A DNA stretch of 64,000 nucleotides from an uncultured bacterium (GCA_947647735.1 CANSLJ010000013.1:1-64000); one strand, 5' to 3'; counted from the stretch's first letter, positions 1 to 7,456 are shown. Made by a program: numbers and translations. Notes: generated from the sequence alone by a model not told the origin.

Positions 1-272
1 TCTGCTGTTACGGGATATCTCCGAAGAACAGCGCCGAGATCGACTGGTCGGATGCTCCCTATAACTGGACACTGCAGTTCCAGCAATTCCCATCCAAGGT
101 TGAGGAGGGAGCGTGTACGGAGCAGATCTATAGTTGGATCAAGGACGGAACGATCGATCTCAAGGATTATATTTCCGACTATTTTGCTTTTGATGACGTG
201 CTGCAGGCTTTTGAGGCACTGGAGAAGAGGCGGATCAGTAAAAAAGGAATTATAGTATTTCGAGATGAATAA
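1..272 (+). CDS. C-terminal end of a zinc-dependent (MDR) alcohol dehydrogenase-like protein, 5' truncated by the window
   Basis: An open frame enters from the left edge and ends at TAA 270-272, giving about 89 C-terminal residues. The tail reads ...DGTIDLKDYISDYFAFDDV followed by LQAFEALEKRR, which resembles the end of medium-chain zinc alcohol/threonine dehydrogenases, where the last helix (DVLQAFEAL) precedes a short final strand (KGIIVF). Catalytic and cofactor motifs lie outside the window, so substrate and metal use cannot be judged. A strong hairpin follows within 50 bases, so this is the last gene of its transcript. Family assignment is by the look of the tail only. Confidence 0.55.
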   Translation, partial: CCYGISPKNSAEIDWSDAPYNWTLQFQQFPSKVEEGACTEQIYSWIKDGTIDLKDYISDYFAFDDVLQAFEALEKRRISKKGIIVFRDE

Positions 273-318
273 ATGGTAATACTGTGAGAAATGCAGAAAG
301 AAATTTATCTGATTGATT

Positions 319-345
319 GAAAGGGGAGGAAAACCTCCCCTTTTA
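319..345 (+). terminator. Rho-independent terminator after the dehydrogenase-like gene
   Basis: The stem AAGGGGAGG / CCTCCCCTT has a four-base AAAA loop and is followed by TT. It lies between the dehydrogenase stop (272) and the convergent end of cysK (357). The stem is near-symmetric, so it may serve both directions. Confidence 0.85.
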
Positions 346-356
346 TCTACGGCTTT

Positions 357-1289
357 TTATTCATTTTCAAATAAAGGGGTAGAGAAGTACCGTTCCGCCG
401 TATCCGGCAGTACCGTTACAACAGTCTTCCCGGGGCCGAGTTTTTTTGCAAGCTGTATCGCTGCGGCAACATTCGTACCGCTGGAGATACCGCAAAGTAT
501 GCCCTCCAGTTTCGCAAGATCCTTAGCGGTCTGCAGGGCTTCTTCGTCTGTAACGATATAAATATCATCATAGATATCCCGGTTCAGGATTTCGGGGATC
601 AGCCCGTCTCCAATGCCCATCTGCAGATGAGTGCCGATGGCGCCGCCGGACAGGATCGCGGCGTGTTCAGGCTCCACAGCCCATATTTCCATCTGGGGAT
701 TTTGGGATTTCAACACTTCACCGATGCCGGTGATGGTTCCGCCGGTTCCGATGCCGGAGCAGAAACCGTCGATGGGTCCCGCAACCTGCTCCAGAATTTC
801 CAGAGCGGTATGGTGTTTGTGGGCTTTCGTATTATTCGGGTTTTCAAACTGCTGCGGGACGTATACCTTTGGGTTTTCCTTTTCCATGCGCAGCGCCATC
901 TGAAGGCATTCTTCGATACAGGCGCCGATGTCTCCCGCGTCGTGGACAAGGATCACTTCCGCGCCGTAATGGCGCACCAGTTTCCGGCGTTCTTCGCTGA
1001 CGGAATCCGGCATGATGATGATAGTGTGGTAGCCTTTCACGGCGCCTACAAGGGCGAGGCCGATGCCCTGGTTGCCGCTGGTGGGCTCCACGATGATGGT
1101 ATCGGGTTTCAGCTTCCCTTCTTTTTCGGCTTTTGCGATCATATTGTAGGCGGTTCTCGTCTTAATGGAGCCGCCCACATTCAGTCCTTCAAATTTCACA
1201 AGGATTTCTGCGCTTTCAGGGGGTGTCATGCGGTTCAGGCGTATGATGGGGGTGTGGCCCAGAGCCTGTAGAATATTGTCATAGATCAT
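357..1289 (-). CDS. cysK: PLP-dependent cysteine synthase (O-acetylserine sulfhydrylase family)
   Basis: A 310-residue protein of normal length for fold-type II PLP enzymes, which make L-cysteine from O-acetylserine and sulfide in the cytoplasm. The PLP lysine is K43 in GGSIKTR. The substrate loop is TSGNQG (70-75) and the phosphate-binding glycine loop is GTGGT (181-185). Two positions differ from textbook CysK: SIKTR in place of SVKDR, and Gln in place of Thr in TSGNTG. This may mark a Clostridia subgroup or a different nucleophile or acceptor, so cysteine synthase is the best call but related beta-substitution enzymes are possible. The gene is monocistronic and converges on the upstream terminator. 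Its ribosome site (GAGGG) lies in the 3' arm of a hairpin at 1300-1317. Confidence 0.85.
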   Translation of the reverse strand: MIYDNILQALGHTPIIRLNRMTPPESAEILVKFEGLNVGGSIKTRTAYNMIAKAEKEGKLKPDTIIVEPTSGNQGIGLALVGAVKGYHTIIIMPDSVSEERRKLVRHYGAEVILVHDAGDIGACIEECLQMALRMEKENPKVYVPQQFENPNNTKAHKHHTALEILEQVAGPIDGFCSGIGTGGTITGIGEVLKSQNPQMEIWAVEPEHAAILSGGAIGTHLQMGIGDGLIPEILNRDIYDDIYIVTDEEALQTAKDLAKLEGILCGISSGTNVAAAIQLAKKLGPGKTVVTVLPDTAERYFSTPLFENE

Positions 1290-1299
1290 GTTTTTGTCT

Positions 1300-1317
1300 G
1301 CCCTCTTTTCGGAGGGC
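1300..1317 (-). promoter_or_regulatory. Hairpin covering the cysK ribosome-binding site
   Basis: On the minus strand GCCCTC and GAGGGC pair around a 6-base loop (CGAAAA). The GAGGG that would be the Shine-Dalgarno is the 3' arm and ends 10 bases before the ATG. The structure could limit cysK translation when closed. No ligand-binding riboswitch or T-box core is visible around it. Confidence 0.5.
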
Positions 1318-1347
1318 GCCTTTCTGTTTTCGCTTTGTCAGTTTTTT

Positions 1348-1376
1348 ATTTTAGCACAGTTGGGGAGGGAGCTCAA
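1348..1376 (-). promoter_or_regulatory. Probable sigma-A promoter of cysK
   Basis: On the minus strand a -35 TTGAGC (1371-1376) is followed after 17 bases by -10 TAAAAT (1348-1353). This gives a leader of about 50 bases that contains the hairpin at 1300-1317. Confidence 0.55.
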
Positions 1377-1432
1377 GAAGTTGATGGGAAGAGAGGGAGA
1401 TTTGAAATGAAAAACTTAGTCGCATAAAAGTG

Positions 1433-1444
1433 GAACATATGTTT
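1433..1444. promoter_or_regulatory. LexA/DinR (SOS) box in front of the uvrB remnant
   Basis: GAACATATGTTT fits the Gram-positive SOS operator core GAAC-N4-GTTY. It lies just upstream of a promoter (TATAAT at 1476-1481) and about 70 bases before a truncated uvrB copy. Intact uvrB at 11773 has its own box at 11632. The box suggests this is the old regulatory region of a uvrB copy now reduced to a stump. Confidence 0.65.
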
Positions 1445-1452
1445 GCTTTCAC

Positions 1453-1481
1453 TGTACATTTTAAAGGCGATATGGTATAAT
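1453..1481 (+). promoter_or_regulatory. Probable sigma-A promoter leading into the uvrB remnant
   Basis: TGTACA (1453-1458), a 17-base spacer, then TATAAT (1476-1481). It lies directly after the SOS box, as expected for a LexA-controlled promoter. Confidence 0.5.
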
Positions 1482-1512
1482 TTCGACAGAAAAATATTTT
1501 TACGATAGAATG

Positions 1513-1717
1513 ATGAATGGGGTTAAAGAGGGAAATCAGTTTCAGACGCTTCTGGGCGTAATCGGTTCCGGTAAGACTTTCACAATGGCGAATGTGATTC
1601 AAGCATTGAATAAGCCGACTCTGGACATTGCGCACAACAAGACACTGGCAGGTCAGCTCTACGAAGAATTCAAGGGAGTTTTTTCCTGAGAATGCGGTGG
1701 AATATTTTGTGTCCTGG
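1513..1717 (+). pseudogene. uvrB: uvrB 5'-region remnant (frameshifted partial copy)
   Basis: Translation from 1513 runs parallel to residues 33-99 of the intact UvrB at 11773. It includes the Walker A region (GVIGSGKT versus GVTGSGKT), [11 protein letters not shown], the [12 protein letters not shown] block and, after a shift, VEYFVSW. DNA identity is high over about 200 bases. An extra base in the run after GAATTCAAG breaks the frame and a stop follows. The first 32 codons and everything beyond residue 99 are missing, so no working helicase can be made. An SOS box and promoter remain upstream. It is either the stump of an ancestral uvrB displaced by the accessory DNA that follows, or a partial duplication. 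Confidence 0.9.
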
Positions 1718-1831
1718 TAGGAGCAGCAGAATTTGATATTATATATAGTATTTAATAGTCTTATGATGTCCATATTTTGTGGATTGTATGGTATAGTATA
1801 TATAAAACTATGAGGATGTTATTGTAGTTAA

Positions 1832-2270
1832 ATGGTGATGTGGACATTTATAGATTATACAGATAAGGAGAAGGACAGTGGCGAGGAAAATTAATATTAT
1901 CTGTCGTTATTATTTGGTAAAAACGTACACAGAAACGGATAAAGAAGCATTTTGTTCGCATGGAATCATATAGCTCTACATATACTGTCACAAAAGATGA
2001 GTGTGCAAAACATGTCGATATTGCAATAGAGAATGATGAATATATTGGGAAAAACAACATATGTGAATTCCTTTTTTGATAAGCCGGTGTGTGTTGGAAC
2101 CGATAAAATTTAAAAAAGATTTTACAAAAGCTGAAAATAAATTTGGTAAAATAGCAATCAAGATTTCGAGTGTTAATGATTTCATCCCAACACAAAATGC
2201 AGCTTATGAAGAAAATGGCGAAATTGCATATGAGACAATAGCAGACGCAATGGTAAACAGTTATTGTTAG
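1832..2270 (+). pseudogene. Decayed unknown gene (frameshifted fragments)
   Basis: Coding-like stretches occur in successive frames. MVMWTFIDYTDKEKDSGEEN starts at ATG 1832 and stops after 20 codons. A second stretch follows (INIICRYYLVKTYTETDKE), then a third (MESYSSTYTVTKDECAKHVD and onward to NICEF). The fragment ending at 2270 contains KKDFTKAENKFGKIAIKIS and NDFIPTQNAAYEENGEIAYE. The simplest reading is one AT-rich ORF broken by several indels. I do not recognise the family. Base composition is clearly more AT-rich than the core genes on both sides. Confidence 0.4.
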
Positions 2271-2280
2271 AAGGTGAAAA

Positions 2281-2613
2281 TGTGAATAAATCTAAAATAA
2301 GAAAAAAGTTTTGGAGAGCTATTCTTATGGTATCCCTACTGTAGCATTGGTTTTATATGTGATGTATATTGTTTTTGGAGTATATGGTTTCTTTATCCCG
2401 GTTGTGATGTCAAAAAGAGATAGTTTTATAGATTATTTTTGGCAACATATAGATCGTGATAGATTTGCGAGAGATGTTCACAAGATAATACTAAGTGGAA
2501 TAATTGTAGTATTAATGAGTGTATTTTTAATGGTATCAGATATTATGAGTAAACAGAGTATGTTTGTTTTGGTGGGTATATTGATTTGGATTTCAGCAAC
2601 GGGTAGCATGTAA
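2281..2613 (+). pseudogene. Frameshifted small membrane protein
   Basis: A GTG at 2281 after AGAAGGTGAAAAT starts MNKSKIRKKFWRAILMVSLL and then meets a stop. One base change of frame joins it smoothly to VALVLYVMYIVFGVYGFF and onward to 2613. Together they make a protein of about 110 residues with three probable membrane segments: residues ~12-40, a central IILSGIIVVLMSVFLMV, and a final FVLVGILIWISATG. A one-base indel near CCCTACTGTAGC is the likely lesion. It has no recognised family and lies in a row of broken genes. Confidence 0.45.
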
Positions 2614-2673
2614 ATGATGTTAATACCAAAGTTGTTTCAAAGTTGATAGGGCACACAAAGGAGATTATCATCC

Positions 2674-2871
2674 TTGGTGTATACGGGGGAGATTCTGCCT
2701 GAAAAACAAGAGGAAAATGAAACAGTGAAATTGAAGAGCATGCTCAAATCAGAACGGATGTTCTGGGATGAGTATATACTTTTTGAAGAAGATGTATTAT
2801 GCTATAACTTATCGAGTTCGAGTAATCTATATAGTGTTTGGCTGAATTATTATGTCGGAAAACAGGTTTAG
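2674..2871 (+). pseudogene. Fragment of an unknown gene
   Basis: A 65-codon open frame with only a TTG start and no good ribosome site. It reads VYTGEILPEKQEENETVKLK and ends in LYSVWLNYYVGKQV. It probably continues the decayed material before it; the stretch 2614-2673 between them also holds short coding-like pieces with stops. No function can be given. Confidence 0.3.
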
Positions 2872-2987
2872 GTGACTTTTATGGAACGGTGGTATAATAA
2901 ATATAAGGCGATTGATTGTAATAAGAATTAGCAGCAGCATAAAGATAAATGAGTATAAAGTTTCTCAAATTGGAAAGGAAGGATATT

Positions 2988-3218
2988 ATGACGATTGCGA
3001 AAGAAAGGACAGTTGATATTATTAGTCGTATGTCTGAAGATAAGGTGTATTATGTATTGCAGCTTCTTGAGGGTATAGAGGGATTAACCGGTAAAAATTC
3101 GGAAATGGATTCTATAAATAAAAGTTCTGGGAGGAAATTTGGTCCATTAGCCGGAGGGCTTGTTTTTATGGCAGACGATTTTGACGAAACACCGGATTGC
3201 TTCAAGGAGTACGTGTGA
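2988..3218 (+). CDS. Antitoxin of a PIN-type toxin-antitoxin pair
   Basis: A 76-residue acidic protein. The ATG at 2988 is chosen over the in-frame 2949 start because GGAAAGGAAGG lies 6-8 bases before it. The N-terminal half (TVDIISRMSEDKVYYVLQLL) resembles the short helical region of DUF2281-like antitoxins. The C-terminal tail (RKFGPLAGGLVFMADDFDET followed by PDCF) is the flexible toxin-binding type. Its TGA overlaps the ATG of the next gene by one base (TGATG), so the two are translationally coupled as usual for VapBC-like operons. The antitoxin is intact although its toxin is truncated. Confidence 0.7.
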   Translation: MTIAKERTVDIISRMSEDKVYYVLQLLEGIEGLTGKNSEMDSINKSSGRKFGPLAGGLVFMADDFDETPDCFKEYV

Positions 3219-3427
3219 TGGGATATATACTGGATACAAATGCACTTATTTTCTATTTATATAATCCAGAGCAATTATCAAAAGCCGCTGTGGATATTGT
3301 GTATAATGAGAGCAATCAGATATATGTAAGTATCGTTTCGCTTTGGGAAATTGCTATAAAATCCAGTATAGGTAAACTGGAAATAAAAAACTCACTAGAG
3401 ATTCCATTATTCCTAAATATAATGTAA
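3218..3427 (+). pseudogene. Truncated PIN-domain toxin (VapC-like)
   Basis: A 69-residue frame beginning MGYILDTNALIFYLYNPEQL, the classic PIN start with the first catalytic aspartate in LDTNALI. It continues with IYVSIVSLWEIAIKSSIGKL, which carries the conserved SLWEIAIK glutamate motif. PIN toxins of this group are about 125-130 residues. This one ends at TAA after SLEIPLFLNIM and lacks the C-terminal half with the remaining acidic metal ligands. No continuation is seen in other frames before the next gene, so a deletion removed it. It is probably inactive. Confidence 0.75.
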
Positions 3428-3464
3428 ATACGGTTTGGCAGTGTTCGTGAAGATAGGAGGAAAA

Positions 3465-3785
3465 ATGACATATCAAGAGGTGGTTGAAAAATTCAGGAGT
3501 CAATTCAAGGATGCGGATGTAAGCAGTATTAAAGGGCACCTTGCTTATCAATTCAATATTATTGGCGATGGTGCCGGTGCGTTTTATGTAGAAGTAAATG
3601 ATGGTAAATTGTCGATTGAGCCATATGAGTATTATGATAGGGATGTGCTGTTCACCTGTAAGGCAGATGTGTTATTTAAGATTATTTCAGGGAAAACAGA
3701 TCCGGTTATTGCATTTACTTTAGGGAAGCTTAAAGTAGAGGGGAGTATTGAAAAGGCTTTGCTGTTGAAAAATATGATTGAGTAG
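3465..3785 (+). CDS. SCP2 sterol-binding domain protein
   Basis: A 106-residue protein consisting of one SCP2-like lipid-binding domain. It opens MTYQEVVEKFRSQFKDADVS and continues GHLAYQFNIIGDGAGAFYVE, DVLFTCKADVLFKIISGKTD and AFTLGKLKVEGSIEKALLLK. The pattern of strands followed by the KVEGSIEKAL helix is typical. The ATG at 3465 is preferred over 3435 because GATAGGAGG lies 6 bases upstream. Such small proteins bind hydrophobic ligands, but their physiological role in Clostridia is unknown to me. A hairpin follows at 3828. It stands alone between the broken toxin and the signalling genes. Confidence 0.75.
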   Translation: MTYQEVVEKFRSQFKDADVSSIKGHLAYQFNIIGDGAGAFYVEVNDGKLSIEPYEYYDRDVLFTCKADVLFKIISGKTDPVIAFTLGKLKVEGSIEKALLLKNMIE

Positions 3786-3827
3786 CTCTGTTATGTTTTG
3801 TATGAAATTGAATGTATAAAATGATTA

Positions 3828-3866
3828 AAAGGGAGTATTCCAAATAAAAGGGATACTCCTTATTTT
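3828..3866 (+). terminator. Terminator after the SCP2-domain gene
   Basis: AAGGGAGTATTCC pairs with GGGATACTCCTT across a short AT-rich loop, with one bulge and a wobble pair. TATTTTT follows. Confidence 0.65.
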
Positions 3867-3986
3867 TGGTATGGAGGGCATGCCTGTATTCAGGGATATG
3901 TAGATTGTGTGCAGGCCTTGTACCATATAGGGCTTCTGAAAAAGAATGAGAGGTTGAAATGGGTAGAGAAGGCAGATGTTCGTTAA
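3867..3986 (+). pseudogene. Coding-like remnant without a start
   Basis: An open frame ending at TAA 3984-3986 reads YGGHACIQGYVDCVQALYHI and then LLKKNERLKWVEKADVR. The composition is protein-like, but the frame has no usable start and begins inside the terminator hairpin. It is probably the C-terminal scrap of a lost gene. No family recognised. Confidence 0.3.
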
Positions 3987-3997
3987 AAGGAGATTTC

Positions 3998-4090
3998 ATG
4001 ACATTTACAGCATTCATAAAGCATTTCACGGCAAAAAAGTTGTTTGAAAGATTCATACAGACTATAATACCTGTTATTTCTATAAAATAA
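3998..4090 (+). CDS. Possible 30-residue cationic peptide upstream of the two-component system
   Basis: A short ORF with a good ribosome site (AAAAGGAG, 5 bases before ATG 3998). It begins MTFTAFIKHFTAKKLFERFI and ends QTIIPVISIK. It is basic and amphipathic, with aromatic and hydrophobic residues spaced along a likely helix and no cysteine. Its place just before an AgrC/AgrA-like pair invites the idea of a signal or lytic peptide. No AgrB-like processing enzyme is nearby and the lack of Cys argues against an AgrD thiolactone precursor. It could equally be the start of a decayed gene. Confidence 0.3.
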   Translation: MTFTAFIKHFTAKKLFERFIQTIIPVISIK

Positions 4091-4135
4091 TCAGGAGACA
4101 CTTATGAAACTGAAAAAGGCAATGATATTAATGGT

Positions 4136-4261
4136 ATGGAAACGTCAAAGCCGAAGATTGCAGAAGATAATGGAACAGATCGCCAGGAAATCGTGGATAT
4201 CGAGGATATTCCGCAGGGAGATCCCATCGCCGGACTTGATGAAGAGGAGGTGGCGAATTGA
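4136..4261 (+). pseudogene. Acidic tail of a lost surface protein, or small ORF before the response regulator
   Basis: The frame from ATG 4136 reads METSKPKIAEDNGTDRQEIV, DIEDIPQGDPIAG and LDEEEVAN, overlapping the TTG start of the response regulator by four bases. Acidic, proline-containing tails of this kind end many Clostridia surface proteins. Another frame starting at ATG 4104 (after CAGGAG) opens MKLKKAMILMV like a signal peptide. A frameshift would join the two, suggesting a collapsed secreted-protein gene. Confidence 0.3.
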
Positions 4262-4962
4262 TCCATATAGCAATCTGTGATGATGAAAAGCATATGTGTG
4301 AGCATATAAGGACTTTGGTTTCTGATTTTTTCCGTAAAAAGAACAGAGAAATATGCTTCCGAACATTTTCAAATGGTGAAGAGCTACTGCACTATGGCGG
4401 GCGGATCGATCTCCTGTTTCTGGATATCCAGATGAAGGGCATGGACGGCATGGAAACAGCCAGGAAACTCCGGGCAGGCCAGTTCCGGGGATTCCTGATC
4501 TTCATCACTGTACTGAAGGAGATGGTATTCGAGTCCTTCGAGGTGCACGCCTACGATTATCTGGTCAAACCAGTGGAAGAAAAACAGTTTGTGAAGACGA
4601 TGGAGCGCCTTTACGCTTCCATGCAAAATGCCTGCGAAGACAGCCTGCTTGTGCAAAAGGGATATGAGGGGCGCATCATCTCCAAAGGTGAGATCGTTTT
4701 CTGTGAGATCATAGACCGTAAAATATATTTGAACCTGGTTTCCGGCGAAGTAGTTGATTATTATGAGCGGATTGAAAATCTGGAAACGAAACTGGATTCC
4801 CGCTTTTTCCGGTGCCACAGGAGCTACCTTATCAATCTTGGGCATTTAAAAGGCTATAAAAATGGAACCGCATATATGGATAATGGCAGGGAGGTTCCCG
4901 TATCAAGGCTGCGGAGCAAAGAGTTTTCCGGCGTTGTTCTACAGTATATGAAAAACCTGTAA
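4258..4962 (+). CDS. LytTR-family response regulator (AgrA-like)
   Basis: A 234-residue regulator with two domains. The receiver (1-120) has acidic pocket D8-D9, phospho-acceptor D56 in LLFLDIQMKGMDG, a conserved Thr in IFITV and Lys in DYLVKP (about 104). The LytTR DNA-binding domain spans about 135-230 (ISKGEIVFCEIIDRKIYL followed later by FFRCHRSYLINLGHLKGY and VPVSRLRSKEF). Start is TTG 4258 with GAAGAGGAGG about 7 bases upstream. It normally binds paired direct repeats upstream of its targets. It lies directly before its sensor kinase and is likely co-transcribed with it. The targets may be the peptide, CPBP and ABC genes downstream, by position only. Confidence 0.9.
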   Translation: MIHIAICDDEKHMCEHIRTLVSDFFRKKNREICFRTFSNGEELLHYGGRIDLLFLDIQMKGMDGMETARKLRAGQFRGFLIFITVLKEMVFESFEVHAYDYLVKPVEEKQFVKTMERLYASMQNACEDSLLVQKGYEGRIISKGEIVFCEIIDRKIYLNLVSGEVVDYYERIENLETKLDSRFFRCHRSYLINLGHLKGYKNGTAYMDNGREVPVSRLRSKEFSGVVLQYMKNL

Positions 4963-5018
4963 GATCGTGGAAGCGTAAAGTGCGGAACAATCCGCAGCAA
5001 CTTAAGTAAAGGTTCCAT

Positions 5019-6401
5019 ATGGGGGCGTATAAAATGACTGCGTATTATGATTTTTTCTATATATACATTATGGACATTGTCGAGACGTCCTTCCAGTTTT
5101 ATTTCCTGATAAAAATCCTGAAAAAGAAGCCATGGCCTCCTTTTTATTTCCTGTTTGCAGTATGTGCAGTGATCATCAATGATTTTCTCCCGATCGGTAC
5201 GATTATGGGATTTATGGCGATTGTCCTTCTGCTTATAGTATGCGGGACTTTTGTCTGTCACGCGGATGTTAAGTCCTCCCTGTTGTATGCGGTTTTGACA
5301 ACGGAAATTATGCTGCTATGCTATGGCATTACACAACAACTGATAAGCCTTGCAGCCCCGTTCCTGCCTGCCGCCTTCCATGATATGACCGGTATTGCCT
5401 TCATGCTGGCCAGTCAGGAGGCGGCGTTTGTGCTGGCCGGCTTCTGCTATTATATGGTGTATCGTTATTTTTCCATGGATGCCCTTTATTCTATGGATGC
5501 CTTTCATCCCCTTTCTACCGCTGCGAAAATGCAGCAGATATTTCTGGTTTTCATTCCTGTCCTGATGATATTTATTATGAGCAGGTACGTTAATACAATG
5601 CAATTTGATTTCCAGTATGTGCTCGAGTCGGATAATAAAGAATATTTTGAGTATCTGTTCAGCCATTGGCAGCTGCTTGCCATGCACCTTCTGGGACTTG
5701 TCAGTCTGTTCTGTATCCTGTTTTTCTTTAAGAAACTACAGCAGAATTTCCGTCTCAGCACGGAATTGTCACTGCTGGAACAGGAGGAACATTCTCTGAA
5801 CCAGTATGTGGAGGAAGCGAAGGCTCGTTATGACAGGACAAAATCGCTCCGCCATGATATCAGGAATCATATCGCGGTGGTAAAAGAACTGTTGCGAAGC
5901 GGGAAACTGGAGGAGGCGGTAAGCTATATGGAAGATCTGGACGATATGGCGGAAAAAATGTCATTCCCCGTAAGCACCAATAACCCGGTAGTGGATATCC
6001 TGGCAGGAAACAAGCTAGGGATTGCCCAAAGCATGGGGATTGATGTGGACTGTTCCCTTCTCCTGCCATATCCCTGCGGCCTTAGGGACATTGATATCTG
6101 CATTGTCCTGTCAAATGCGCTGGATAATGCGATTCAGGCATGTAAGAGTCTGGATGACGGCATCGAAAAGCAGATCCATGTGTCCGGACGTGTCCAGGGT
6201 GATTTTCTTATGCTGGAGACCCGAAACAGCTTCTGTGGGAAGAGTGTGTTCAAAAGGGGGACAGGTTTGTCAAATGTAAAAAAGGTGGCTGAAAAATATG
6301 ACGGCGCTATGAGCATAGAGACACAGGAGAATGTATTCATCCTCCATGTGCTGCTGGTCATTCCACAGCACTCAAATGACAGCTCACAGCAAATGGATTG
6401 A
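5019..6401 (+). CDS. GHKL-domain sensor histidine kinase (AgrC-like)
   Basis: A 460-residue membrane kinase. About six membrane segments fill residues 10-240, followed by a coiled coil around LSLLEQEEHSLNQYVEEAKA. The dimerisation/H-box SLRHDIRNH has the phospho-accepting His near 279. The ATPase part has the N box VLSNALDNAIQAC (about 362-374) and G box GTGLSNVKKVAEKYDG (about 413-428). This is the HPK10-type layout of peptide-sensing kinases paired with LytTR regulators. ATG 5034 (MTAYYDFFY...) is an alternative start with GGGGGCG before it. Its ligand is unknown and no clear AgrB/AgrD is nearby. Confidence 0.9.
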   Translation: MGAYKMTAYYDFFYIYIMDIVETSFQFYFLIKILKKKPWPPFYFLFAVCAVIINDFLPIGTIMGFMAIVLLLIVCGTFVCHADVKSSLLYAVLTTEIMLLCYGITQQLISLAAPFLPAAFHDMTGIAFMLASQEAAFVLAGFCYYMVYRYFSMDALYSMDAFHPLSTAAKMQQIFLVFIPVLMIFIMSRYVNTMQFDFQYVLESDNKEYFEYLFSHWQLLAMHLLGLVSLFCILFFFKKLQQNFRLSTELSLLEQEEHSLNQYVEEAKARYDRTKSLRHDIRNHIAVVKELLRSGKLEEAVSYMEDLDDMAEKMSFPVSTNNPVVDILAGNKLGIAQSMGIDVDCSLLLPYPCGLRDIDICIVLSNALDNAIQACKSLDDGIEKQIHVSGRVQGDFLMLETRNSFCGKSVFKRGTGLSNVKKVAEKYDGAMSIETQENVFILHVLLVIPQHSNDSSQQMD

Positions 6402-6510
6402 CACGTTACTCTCTATATCCGAAAAAAGAAACAGGAGTCGTCTGTAAAGGCGGCTGTAGGACAGCTGTAAAGAAATTGCCTGACAATACAAAAAAGAAGG
6501 AGGAACAATT

Positions 6511-7014
6511 ATGCATACGAAAACGATGGAAGGCCTTGCGGGGGCAAATATAAATATGAAACTGTTGAATACACCATTCCGCGTTTATAAAGAAGCAGAG
6601 CGGAGAGGAGATACAGCCGTCATGGAGCGGGCAATGGGATATGCGGGTGAGTTTGCAGATAAAGCAGAGGATTACCAAAAGATAACTGAAGAAGGAATGA
6701 AGGAGGATGCCAGGGAGGCAAGGGAAAAAGCGAAAGCAGAGCAGGAAAAGGCTATTCAGAAGCGTAAAGAAGAGCGTGAGGAGCAGGAAAAGAGGATAGC
6801 GGAAAGCCGCAAAGGGGATACGGATACAGTCAGCATCAGCGAAAGTGGAAAGGAAGCATCGGATGAAAAATCTGTTTCGGTTCAGACTGGTACAGACAAT
6901 GACATATCGGCAGAGGAAACAGTGGATGCCGGTAAGATGGAGGCAGTAATCTATACGAAAACCGGAGAAACAGCTAAACCGGAATCCAGTTCAAATTTTA
7001 CTATTTCGGTATAG
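6511..7014 (+). CDS. Charged coiled-coil protein of unknown function
   Basis: A 167-residue soluble protein with GAAGGAGG 7-8 bases before the ATG. Residues 1-50 form a conserved-looking head (GLAGANINMKLLNTPFRVYK followed by EAERRGDTAVMERAMGYAGE). Residues 55-105 are a continuous charged helix rich in Lys, Glu, Ala and Arg (AREAREKAKAEQEKAIQKRK), probably a coiled coil. The last 60 residues are Ser/Thr/Glu-rich and disordered. There are no membrane segments or catalytic motifs. From memory this type recurs as a hypothetical protein in Lachnospiraceae, but I cannot name a family. It is the first gene after the two-component system. Confidence 0.75.
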   Translation: MHTKTMEGLAGANINMKLLNTPFRVYKEAERRGDTAVMERAMGYAGEFADKAEDYQKITEEGMKEDAREAREKAKAEQEKAIQKRKEEREEQEKRIAESRKGDTDTVSISESGKEASDEKSVSVQTGTDNDISAEETVDAGKMEAVIYTKTGETAKPESSSNFTISV

Positions 7015-7175
7015 AAGGGATTAAAAATACCAGGGAAAAGATGAACCGGCAGCAGGAAGGGAATATTATATGAGTAACTGCAGAAAAGAAGAGCTATGAC
7101 AGAATCTATTAAAAAGTTTATTCCAATTTTTGTAGGATTTCGTTTTCATAAGGTTGATATCAGGAGGAACATGAC

Positions 7176-7412
7176 GTGGACTTATGGGAAAAATTCGGGA
7201 TGGGTGAAGGGATTGCCGGACTGTGGCAGGAACTGGGCATTAGCGCGGAAACGGCAATTGTTGTTTTGGCTGCGCTGTATTTTGTAATTAAATGGGCGGT
7301 AAAAAACGGAATCATAGAAGCCTGTAAAAAAATAGAGGAAAAGAAATTACAGGATAAATTAAAGGCAGAAATCAGTGAAACAGAGTCGGGAAGTGCCCCG
7401 GAGAAAAACTGA
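7176..7412 (+). CDS. Small single-span membrane protein
   Basis: 78 residues starting at GTG 7176, with CAGGAGG 9 bases upstream. An N-terminal region (MDLWEKFGMGEGIAGLWQEL) precedes one membrane segment (TAIVVLAALYFVIKWAV). A charged cytoplasmic tail follows (IIEACKKIEEKKLQDKLKAE), then an acidic end. The ALYFVIKWAVKNGI pattern recalls small uncharacterised Lachnospiraceae membrane proteins, perhaps the DUF6019 group, but I cannot confirm this. It could be an immunity or accessory peptide of the regulated cassette. Confidence 0.65.
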   Translation: MDLWEKFGMGEGIAGLWQELGISAETAIVVLAALYFVIKWAVKNGIIEACKKIEEKKLQDKLKAEISETESGSAPEKN

Positions 7413-7456
7413 AGAATATAAAAAGGCGGAAAACCAGAATTTTCAGGGCAAATACT

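Noticed and set aside
1290-1430. Possible T-box or SAM riboswitch before cysK
   Set aside because: The leader is only about 50 bases and shows one short hairpin; no T-box sequence or SAM-riboswitch helices are visible.
3998-4090. AgrD-type thiolactone autoinducer
   Set aside because: The peptide has no cysteine and no AgrB gene is nearby; kept only as a possible peptide of unknown type.
7096-7287. 63-codon ORF starting MTESIKKFIPIF, linked by ATGA overlaps to two mini-ORFs of 9-10 codons
   Set aside because: Its second half overlaps, in another frame, the better-supported gene at 7176, and it has no proper ribosome site. The overlapping mini-ORFs are probably chance.
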